Assembly: GCA_900546685.1 (NCBI GenBank)
Contig: UREB01000085.1
Span: forward strand, 1 to 7,039
Source of the DNA: an uncultured Eubacteriales bacterium
GTDB taxonomy: Bacteria; Bacillota; Clostridia; Christensenellales; QAND01
Length of the DNA stretch: 7,039 nt
Direction of reading: 5' to 3'
Of this stretch, positions 1 through 5,452 are shown piece after piece. A program made the position numbers and the translations under genes. The notes under the pieces were generated by a model. That model did not search any database and was not told the DNA's origin. It saw nothing but the letters and a program-made list of their open reading frames with translations. Positions within the stretch are counted from its first letter, which is position 1, and each line of letters begins with the position of its first letter.

Positions 1-519
1 AAGCTGTACAAACAGAGCCACACAGAGGAAGGCCAGATGACAAGGATGCGCGCCAATGTTGTCTGCGAAGCTTCGCTGGCAGAGGCGGCAAAGCGGCTGT
101 CCCTAGGCGCACTTTTGCAGCTAGGCAAAGGAGAGGAAGGCTCTGGCGGCAGGGAAAAGCCGTCGATTTTGGCGGACACGATGGAATCCATTATGGGTGC
201 TATCTATTTGGACGGCGGTATGGAGCCGGCCCGCCAGTTTATCCTGCAGTGCCTAGGCCATAAGACGGAGACAGCCATGGAGCATGGCGGCGGTGCGGAT
301 TATAAGACGCAGCTTCAGCATGTTTGCAGTGTAAGGTTTGCCGAAGTGCCGAAGTATGAGCTTGTCAGCCAGCAGGGACCTGCTCACGAGCGGATTTTTG
401 TGGTACAGGCCGTGGTGCATGGCAAAGAATGCGGATCGGGCCGGGGCAAGAGCAAGAAGGAAGCGGAGCAAAATGCAGCGAAGGCTGCGTTGGATAGGCT
501 GAATAACGACAAACAATAA
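1..519 (+). CDS. rnc: Ribonuclease III, C-terminal part (5' end outside window)
   Basis: Cuts double-stranded RNA, maturing rRNA precursors and processing structured mRNAs in the cytoplasm. The frame is open from base 1, so the start and the ERLEFLGDA signature helix lie upstream. Visible are the end of the catalytic domain, EEGQMTRMRANVV, and the second metal-binding cluster LADTMESIMGAIYLDGG, where the Asp codon at 175-177 and the Glu codon at 184-186 correspond to the catalytic Asp/Glu pair (D114/E117 in E. coli). A double-stranded-RNA-binding domain follows, from about DYKTQLQ (position 298) to AAKAALDRL near the end, including the basic GRGKSKKEAEQNAAKAAL helix typical of this fold. Nothing looks broken and the C-terminus is at the usual place. 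It ends in TAA, 22 bases before the preferred smc start, the usual rnc-smc arrangement and probably one transcript. Motif match is strong; only the missing N-terminus limits the description. Confidence 0.97.
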   Translation, partial: KLYKQSHTEEGQMTRMRANVVCEASLAEAAKRLSLGALLQLGKGEEGSGGREKPSILADTMESIMGAIYLDGGMEPARQFILQCLGHKTETAMEHGGGADYKTQLQHVCSVRFAEVPKYELVSQQGPAHERIFVVQAVVHGKECGSGRGKSKKEAEQNAAKAALDRLNNDKQ

Positions 520-527
520 AGTGGGAT

Positions 528-533
528 GAGGGG
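528..533 (+). promoter_or_regulatory. Ribosome binding site deciding the smc start
   Basis: GAGGGG at 528-533 lies 8 bases before GTG at 542, a normal Shine-Dalgarno spacing. The other in-frame GTG, at 533, would overlap this element and has only a weak TGGGA upstream. Starting at 542 gives MRLKQIDLFGFKSFA, with the same number of residues before GFKSF as in typical SMC proteins (MYLKRLEI.GFKSF pattern, recalled from the family). Confidence 0.6.
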
Positions 534-541
534 TGCTGCGT

Positions 542-3500
542 GTGCGGTTAAAACAAATCGACCTATTTGGGTTTAAGTCGTTTGCAGACAAGGTGAGCCT
601 TGTGCCTGCGGACGGCGTAACCGCCATCGTAGGCCCCAACGGAAGCGGGAAAAGCAACATTGCGGATGCGGTACGCTGGGTGCTGGGAGAACAGAGTGCC
701 CGTGTGCTGCGTGGTACAAAGATGGAAGACGTCATTTTCAATGGTTCCGAAAAACGGCGTCCTTTGTCTTATTGTGAGGTTTCGCTGACTTTTGATAATG
801 AAGACCATTTTTTAGATATTCCGCACACGGAGGTGTGTGTTTCCCGGAGGTATAACCGCAATGGCGACAGCGAATACCTTATCAACCATTCCCCCTGTAG
901 GATGAGGGATATCGTTTCTCTGTTTTACGATACGGGCGTGGGCAGAGAAGGATACAGCATCATTGGCCAGGGGAAGATAGAAGAGATTCTATCCAATAAA
1001 GGAGAAGAACGACGTGCGGCGCTGGAAGAAGCCGCCGGCGTGATGAAATATAAAATGCGCAGGGAGGAAGCCCAGCGCAAGCTTCATAATGTAAACCAGG
1101 ATATGCTGCGTGTGGATGATATCATTCACGAAATCGAGGGTAGCCTGGAACCTTTGGCCCAGCAAAGCGAAGAGGCGAGGGCCTTTTTGGCGTTGCGTGA
1201 AGAGCTAAAAATGCTTGAGATCAATATATTTGTAGAGCAATATGAGCGTAACCGCGACCGTGTAGCACAGCTTTCCGAGGAAGCGGAAACCATGCAGCAG
1301 GAGGAAACCCAAGCAGGACGCAGGGAGCAGACCGTACGGGATCAGGAGGCACTTTTGCAGGATAAGCTGTCGTTGACTGAGCAGTTGCTGAGCAAGGCAC
1401 AGGAAAAGGCCAGAGATCAGGCGGCGTTGGAGCAGCGCACGTTGGGAGAAAGGAATTTATTATCGCAACAGATGGCGCATTTGAAGGAAGAAAAGAGCCG
1501 CCTTGAAAAGGAAAAAGCGGATATTTTGGAGCGAAGGACAGAAGTCCGCCGGCAGTTGGATGCGCTTGAAGAAAAGCCGGAAGAGGGTTTGGATCTGTTA
1601 AAAGAGCAGGTTGAGATTTTAGAGCAACAGGCGGCTTTAACAGCGCACAGGGCAGAGCAACTGGAAAATGAACTGGATGGACTAAAGCAGAAGTTGATGG
1701 ATGCGATGGACACAGCCGGGGATAGAAAGGCCCGCGTTGCCAGAATGGAGACCATTCGTCAACAGGCCTTACAGCGCGGCGAAGAGCTGGGGGCAAGAAA
1801 AGAAGAAGCGGCCAGGGAACTGGCACAGCTGGAACGGGAGCGGGCACAGGCGGCAGAAGAGAAGGCCGGAATCGAGGAATCTTTGGCATTTGCACGGGAA
1901 AGCGCCAAAACCCAGCAGGAAGATATGCGCAAAAAAAACGAAGCGGTGCTGGCGCTAGGGCAGGCTGTGCAACGCATGGTATCGGACTATCGACAGGCAC
2001 TGCATACCCTCAAAACGCAAGAGGAATTAAAGCGGGATTTTGAAGGGTATATGCAGTCGGTACGCAGGCTTTTGCAAGATCTTACGAAAGGCAGGATCGA
2101 CGATGGCGGCGTTTCGGGCGCCGTAGGCGCGCTGCTGCAAGTGCCGCAGGCCTATGAAAAGGCGATGGATCAAGCCTTGGGCGCCGGATTGCAGAATGTG
2201 GTGGTAGAAAATGAGCAAACCGCTAAAAAGCTCATCGCCTATCTACGGCAAAGGGAATACGGTAGGGTTACCTTTTTGCCGATTGCGGCGCTGCGGCCGC
2301 GCACGTTTTCCGCGGCGGAAAAACAACGTCTGACCGGGCGCGGCGTGTGCGGTTGTGCGGTGGATCTTGTGCATTTCCCGGAACATGTACGCCCAGCTAT
2401 GGAATATCTGCTGGGACGTACGCTCGTCGTAGAGGATATGGATGCGGCCATCGAGGTTTGCAGGCGCAATGCGTTTTCATTTCGCTGTGTAACGTTGCAG
2501 GGGGATATGATGCAGTCCGGCGGCGCGATGACGGGCGGAAGTGTACGCGAGCGGGGGCTAATCTCCAGAGACAGGCTCATCGAGCAGGCGAGGGAAAAAG
2601 TGAATGATGCCAAGCAACAGGCACAGGCGCTGCAAACGCAATATCAGCAAGAATCGCGGGCCTATGAAGCGTGCTGCGACGCAGCAGAGGCGCAGCAAAA
2701 GAGAATCTACGCGCTGGAAGCGGAGCTTGCTGCAGCAGAACAAAAACTGGATACAACGCAGTTTGTGTATCAGAGCGCAAAAGATCGGTTGGCGCAGCTG
2801 GAGACAGAAGGAAACCGTATTCAAGAGGCGCTTGCCATGGCTGAAAAGGAGATTCAAGCCGGACAGGAGAGCGGAACGGTGGACGAGCAGGCGCTTAGAG
2901 ATGAAATACAACGCTTGACAGAAATGCTTGCACAGGCAAGAACGGCGCGAGAGGATGCGGCGGCCAGGTACCAGGAGGGGCAGCTTTCCTTGGCCTCGCA
3001 AACAACCGAACAGGCCGCTGTGCGTGCCAGCAAAGAGCGGCTGGCGCGGGAAGAAGAGCGGCTGTGTGCGCAGGAGGAGCGTGTGGAAAAGGGGCTGCGG
3101 CTCAATGCTGAGCAGGAAAAAACGACGCAAACACAGCAGGTGCAAGCACAGCAAACGCAGCAGAAGATACAACGGGAAGCAGAGGAGAACGGCGCTGCGT
3201 TGTCTCAGCTGGAGACACAGCGGGAGGCGCTTCGGAAAGAACAGAAGGAATATCAAACAGAGCGGGAGCAGCTGGCCCTTCGGACGGCGGCGCTGCAGGA
3301 GAGACGATACAAAGCAGCAGCGCAGGCAGAAAGGCTGGAGGCAGAGTTTGAAAGCATTCAGACCCGGATCTGGAATGAATACGAACTGACCTATGCCATG
3401 GCAAAGCAGCAGAGCGAGCCGGTACAGCTGCAAAAGGCAACACAGCGGGCCAATCGGCTGCATGCTGAATTGCGCAAGATGACCTATGTGAACCCCGGCG

Positions 3501-4081
3501 CAATAGAGGAATACCAGCGCGTATCGGAAAGGCATGCCTTTTTAACAGCCCAGCGGGAGGATCTGCAAAAGGCTCGAGAGGATCTGGAACGGATGATCGA
3601 GGAATTGACAGACCAGATGCAAAAACAGTTTATCGAGAGCTTTGATAAAATCAACGAGAATTTCCGTAGGATATTTCCGCTGCTGTTTGGCGGCGGGCAG
3701 GCGCAGCTGATCTTAGAGGATAAAGAAAACGCGCTGACCTGCGATATTGACATTATGGCGCAGCCTCCCGGGAAAAAGCCTCGATATATCACGCTTCTTT
3801 CGGGCGGGGAGCGCGCGCTGACGGCGATTGCGCTGTTGTTTGCGATGCTGGAAATGCGCGCAACGCCGTTTTGTATTTTGGATGAGATCGAGGCAGCTTT
3901 GGACGAGGAAAACCTCGTACTGTTTGCAAACTTTATGAAAACGTATGCTTCCAAGACACAGTTTTTGGTCATTACCCATCGGCGGCCCAGCATGGAAGCG
4001 GCTACGGCGTTGTACGGCATTGCAATGGAAGAAAAAGGCGTTTCAAAGGTTGTAAGCGTGAAATTTGAGGAGGTTGGATAA
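542..4081 (+). CDS. smc: Chromosome partition/condensation protein SMC
   Basis: ABC-type ATPase that, with the kleisin ScpA and with ScpB (not in this window), forms the bacterial condensin that organises newly replicated chromosomes. From GTG 542 it has 1179 residues, the usual SMC length (B. subtilis about 1186). Domain order is complete. The N-terminal head has Walker A GPNGSGKSN at about 31-39 and the Q-loop in YSIIGQGKIEEIL (Gln about 143). A long coiled coil follows to about 505. The hinge runs from about 505 to 670, opening with GGVSGAVGALLQ (522) and closing with the glycine-rich MQSGGAMTGGS. The returning coiled coil leads to the C-terminal head, with the ABC signature LLSGGERALTAIALLFA (Ser about 1087), Walker B FCILDEIEAALDE (Asp/Glu about 1114-1115) and H-loop VITHR. 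All ATPase residues are present. An in-frame GTG at 533 would add three residues but fits the ribosome binding site less well. A glutamine-rich stretch lies in the second coiled coil (residues 861-877). Only 3 bases separate its stop from ftsY, and ftsY's Shine-Dalgarno lies inside the smc 3' end, so the two are very likely cotranscribed. Confidence 0.98.
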   Translation: MRLKQIDLFGFKSFADKVSLVPADGVTAIVGPNGSGKSNIADAVRWVLGEQSARVLRGTKMEDVIFNGSEKRRPLSYCEVSLTFDNEDHFLDIPHTEVCVSRRYNRNGDSEYLINHSPCRMRDIVSLFYDTGVGREGYSIIGQGKIEEILSNKGEERRAALEEAAGVMKYKMRREEAQRKLHNVNQDMLRVDDIIHEIEGSLEPLAQQSEEARAFLALREELKMLEINIFVEQYERNRDRVAQLSEEAETMQQEETQAGRREQTVRDQEALLQDKLSLTEQLLSKAQEKARDQAALEQRTLGERNLLSQQMAHLKEEKSRLEKEKADILERRTEVRRQLDALEEKPEEGLDLLKEQVEILEQQAALTAHRAEQLENELDGLKQKLMDAMDTAGDRKARVARMETIRQQALQRGEELGARKEEAARELAQLERERAQAAEEKAGIEESLAFARESAKTQQEDMRKKNEAVLALGQAVQRMVSDYRQALHTLKTQEELKRDFEGYMQSVRRLLQDLTKGRIDDGGVSGAVGALLQVPQAYEKAMDQALGAGLQNVVVENEQTAKKLIAYLRQREYGRVTFLPIAALRPRTFSAAEKQRLTGRGVCGCAVDLVHFPEHVRPAMEYLLGRTLVVEDMDAAIEVCRRNAFSFRCVTLQGDMMQSGGAMTGGSVRERGLISRDRLIEQAREKVNDAKQQAQALQTQYQQESRAYEACCDAAEAQQKRIYALEAELAAAEQKLDTTQFVYQSAKDRLAQLETEGNRIQEALAMAEKEIQAGQESGTVDEQALRDEIQRLTEMLAQARTAREDAAARYQEGQLSLASQTTEQAAVRASKERLAREEERLCAQEERVEKGLRLNAEQEKTTQTQQVQAQQTQQKIQREAEENGAALSQLETQREALRKEQKEYQTEREQLALRTAALQERRYKAAAQAERLEAEFESIQTRIWNEYELTYAMAKQQSEPVQLQKATQRANRLHAELRKMTYVNPGAIEEYQRVSERHAFLTAQREDLQKAREDLERMIEELTDQMQKQFIESFDKINENFRRIFPLLFGGGQAQLILEDKENALTCDIDIMAQPPGKKPRYITLLSGGERALTAIALLFAMLEMRATPFCILDEIEAALDEENLVLFANFMKTYASKTQFLVITHRRPSMEAATALYGIAMEEKGVSKVVSVKFEEVG

Positions 4082-4084
4082 GGC

Positions 4085-4966
4085 ATGTCCCTATTTGGAT
4101 TGAAAAAGACAAGGGAAGGCTTATGGGGGCGCGTGGCGTCGCTGTTTGGCCGGAAATTGGATGAGGAATTTTATGAGGAGCTGGAGGAAGCTCTGATCCT
4201 GGCGGACGTAGGCGTAGAAACCTCCGTAGAACTGGTGGAACGACTGAGAGATGCGGTCAGGGAGCAAAAGATCAACGATACCGAACGGGCAAAGCAGGTA
4301 ATGATCGATTTGCTGTCGGAAATGATGGATAAGGGAACGCCGGATTATGAGTATCCGCTGCTGATTTTGATGGTAGGGGTCAACGGAGTAGGAAAGACTA
4401 CGGCGATCGGACGTTTGGCCAATCAATTTCAAAAAGAGGGGAAAAAAGTATTGCTGGCCGCAGGGGATACGTTCCGGGCGGCGGCGGCAGAGCAGCTGGC
4501 ACAATGGGCAGAGCGCACGCAGAGCCAATTTGTGCGCGGCGCTGCGGGTGGAGATCCTGCTGCGGTGGTGTTTGATGCGATCTCCGCCGCCAAGGCACGG
4601 CATTGTGATGTGGTTCTGTGCGATACAGCGGGAAGACTGCATAACAGAAAAAACCTCATGGATGAACTGGGTAAGGTGCGCAAGGTAATCGATCGGGAGT
4701 TTGAGGGCTGCATAAAAACCCTGTTGGTACTGGATGCAACCACAGGCCTGAATGGCATGGAGCAGGCCAAAGCTTTCTCGGAAATGGCGCGGGTAGATGG
4801 CATTGCGCTGACAAAGCTGGATGGCTCTGCCAAAGGCGGGGTGGCGGTGGCCATTACGCACCAATACGGGCTGCCGGTATGGTATTGCGGTACGGGCGAA
4901 ACCAAGGAGGACTGGGAACCGTTTGAGGCCAAAGCCTTTGCCCGGGCGTTGTTTGGGGAAGAATGA
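4085..4966 (+). CDS. ftsY: Signal recognition particle receptor FtsY (SRP GTPase)
   Basis: Membrane-associated GTPase that pairs with Ffh so that ribosomes making membrane proteins are handed to the Sec translocon. It has 293 residues and lacks the long acidic N-terminal A domain of E. coli FtsY; the start MSLFGLKKTREGLWGRVASLFGRK is basic and amphipathic, fitting a lipid-binding helix. The four-helix N domain includes EEALILADVGVE (about 34-45). The NG GTPase motifs are G1 GVNGVGKTT (98-106), the insertion-box motif DTFRAAAAEQL (Asp 128, Arg 131 and Gln 137 keep the catalytic spacing), DTAGR (180-184), TKLDGSAKGG (243-252) and a closing GTGE (269-272). Two residues are unusual from memory of the family: Ala107 where a third Thr normally follows GKTT, and Leu222 in DATTGLN where DATTGQN is normal. 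Shine-Dalgarno GAGGAGG (4067-4073) lies 11 bases upstream, within smc. An intrinsic terminator begins 3 bases after the stop codon, so this is the last gene of its transcript. Confidence 0.97.
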   Translation: MSLFGLKKTREGLWGRVASLFGRKLDEEFYEELEEALILADVGVETSVELVERLRDAVREQKINDTERAKQVMIDLLSEMMDKGTPDYEYPLLILMVGVNGVGKTTAIGRLANQFQKEGKKVLLAAGDTFRAAAAEQLAQWAERTQSQFVRGAAGGDPAAVVFDAISAAKARHCDVVLCDTAGRLHNRKNLMDELGKVRKVIDREFEGCIKTLLVLDATTGLNGMEQAKAFSEMARVDGIALTKLDGSAKGGVAVAITHQYGLPVWYCGTGETKEDWEPFEAKAFARALFGEE

Positions 4967-4969
4967 AAT

Positions 4970-4997
4970 AAAAAGGATGGCAGAGCCATCCTTTTTT
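4970..4997 (+). terminator. Intrinsic (rho-independent) terminator after ftsY
   Basis: A perfect 12-base-pair stem pairs 4970-4981 (AAAAAGGATGGC) with 4985-4996 (GCCATCCTTTTT) around the three-base loop AGA, and a run of six T at 4992-4997 follows the GC part. The A-run on the 5' side gives a T-run on the other strand too, so it could work in both directions, although no gene faces it from downstream. It closes the rnc-smc-ftsY transcript and separates it from the ylxM promoter about 50 bases further on. Confidence 0.88.
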
Positions 4998-5030
4998 GAT
5001 AAAGAAAGCACAGATTGTGTTTCTGTATAA

Positions 5031-5054
5031 CTGTAAAGGAATTTCCCTTGACAG
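5031..5054 (+). repeat. Palindromic repeat copy 1, overlapping the -35 box (putative operator)
   Basis: CTGTAAAGGAA and TTCCCTTGACAG are the two halves of an inverted repeat: 11-base arms around a TT centre (5042-5043) with two mismatched pairs (5035/5050 and 5040/5045). It matches copy 2 at 5085-5108 in 21 of 24 positions. Its right arm contains the -35 hexamer TTGACA (5048-5053) of the ylxM promoter, so a protein bound here would compete with RNA polymerase. The centre-to-centre distance to copy 2 is 54 bases, close to five turns of DNA. The operator role is inference; the repeat and its position are seen directly. Confidence 0.75.
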
Positions 5055-5076
5055 GAGAAGGCCAATCAGATATAAT
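5048..5076 (+). promoter_or_regulatory. Sigma-A (sigma-70 type) promoter of ylxM-ffh
   Basis: The -35 hexamer TTGACA (5048-5053) and -10 hexamer TATAAT (5071-5076) both match consensus exactly and are 17 bases apart, the optimum. Transcription should start near A5082 or G5083, giving a leader of about 37 bases before ylxM. It sits downstream of the ftsY terminator, so ylxM, ffh and probably rpsP are expressed from here. Such a strong core promoter bracketed by two palindromes suggests repression rather than activation. Confidence 0.9.
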
Positions 5077-5084
5077 TAGCCAGG

Positions 5085-5108
5085 TTGTAAAGGGATTTCC
5101 CTTTACAG
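5085..5108 (+). repeat. Palindromic repeat copy 2, at the start of the ylxM leader (putative operator or mRNA hairpin)
   Basis: Arms TGTAAAGGGA (5086-5095) and TCCCTTTACA (5098-5107) are perfectly complementary around a TT centre. It is the second copy of the repeat at 5031-5054. It begins 2-3 bases after the predicted transcription start, a place where a bound repressor could block polymerase. In the RNA it could instead fold as a stem of about nine pairs with a four-base AUUU loop, ending three bases before the ylxM Shine-Dalgarno (5112-5116). DNA operator and RNA element cannot be told apart from one sequence; having a second copy upstream of the transcribed region favours a DNA role. Confidence 0.78.
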
Positions 5109-5119
5109 AAAGAGGAACC

Positions 5120-5452
5120 ATGGAAAAAAAGGCTTGGATGACACTGCTGTTGGATTTTTATGGCCCGCTGCTGACTGAGCGCCAGAGGAGAGCGATCGAG
5201 CTTTCCTGTGGAGAAGATTATTCTTTGGCAGAGATTGCAGAGAGCCAGGGAATCAGCAGGCAGGGTGTGCGTGATACGCTGATGCGGGCGGAAAAAACCT
5301 TGCAGGATTTGGAAGATAAGCTGCATTTGGCGTCTCGGACGCTGTTGTTGCGTGATGGCCTAGAAGCGGTCTGCGAGCAGCTGCAAAGAAAAGGTCTGGA
5401 AGAACAATCGAAGCAGATACAAACATTATGGCGCACTTGGGAAGGTGAATGA
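5120..5452 (+). CDS. ylxM: YlxM family (UPF0122) helix-turn-helix protein
   Basis: A small protein of 110 residues resembling region 4 of sigma factors; the family is encoded next to ffh across Bacillota and has been linked to SRP function, but its exact role is not settled. The N-terminal LLLDFYGPLLTERQRRAIEL (10-28) matches the family's DFY..LLT.KQ pattern. The helix-turn-helix is YSLAEIAESQGISRQGVRDTLMRAEKTL (about 34-61), followed by a helical tail with a charged middle part (DLEDKLHLASRTLLLRDGLE). ATG 5120 is chosen because GAGGA lies just upstream (5112-5116, a short 3-base spacing) and because translation from the upstream in-frame ATG at 5015 would begin before the promoter. It is the first gene of its transcription unit. 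Its stop TGA shares one base with the preferred ffh start (TGATG), so the two are probably translationally coupled. Its DNA-binding-like fold makes it a candidate ligand for the palindromes upstream, though this is only inference. Confidence 0.93.
   Translation: MEKKAWMTLLLDFYGPLLTERQRRAIELSCGEDYSLAEIAESQGISRQGVRDTLMRAEKTLQDLEDKLHLASRTLLLRDGLEAVCEQLQRKGLEEQSKQIQTLWRTWEGE

Noticed and set aside
1931..1938. Run of eight A in smc, resembling a frameshift site
   Set aside because: It simply encodes Lys-Lys-Asn in the coiled coil; the smc frame continues intact on both sides and the -1 frame leads only to an early stop.
2558..3535. Long open frame on the - strand inside smc (about 325 codons)
   Set aside because: Antisense to the well-supported SMC coiled coil; its translation is Leu/Cys/Arg/Phe-rich with no recognisable motif, as expected from the reverse of CAG/GAG/GCG-rich codons.
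3605..3634. TTGACA inside smc (also near 2915 and 3748) as internal promoters
   Set aside because: No acceptable -10 hexamer at 16-18 bases downstream in any case; these arise from Leu-Thr and Ile-Asp-Ile codons.
5026..5031. TATAAC just before palindrome copy 1 as a second -10 box
   Set aside because: No -35-like sequence at the right distance upstream, and the consensus promoter at 5048-5076 is far stronger.
4121..5065. Long open frame on the - strand covering ftsY (about 314 codons)
   Set aside because: It runs across the terminator and the ylxM promoter, opposes a strongly conserved gene, and shows no domain; a codon-usage shadow.
5031..5108. Two repeat copies as the beginning of a CRISPR array
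   Set aside because: Only two imperfect copies, a 30-base 'spacer' that contains the -10 box, and no cas genes; the promoter explanation accounts for the layout.
5015..5119. N-terminal extension of ylxM from ATG 5015
   Set aside because: It would start upstream of the consensus promoter and be encoded mostly by the two palindromes; no YlxM family member has such an extension to my knowledge, and ATG 5120 has its own Shine-Dalgarno.
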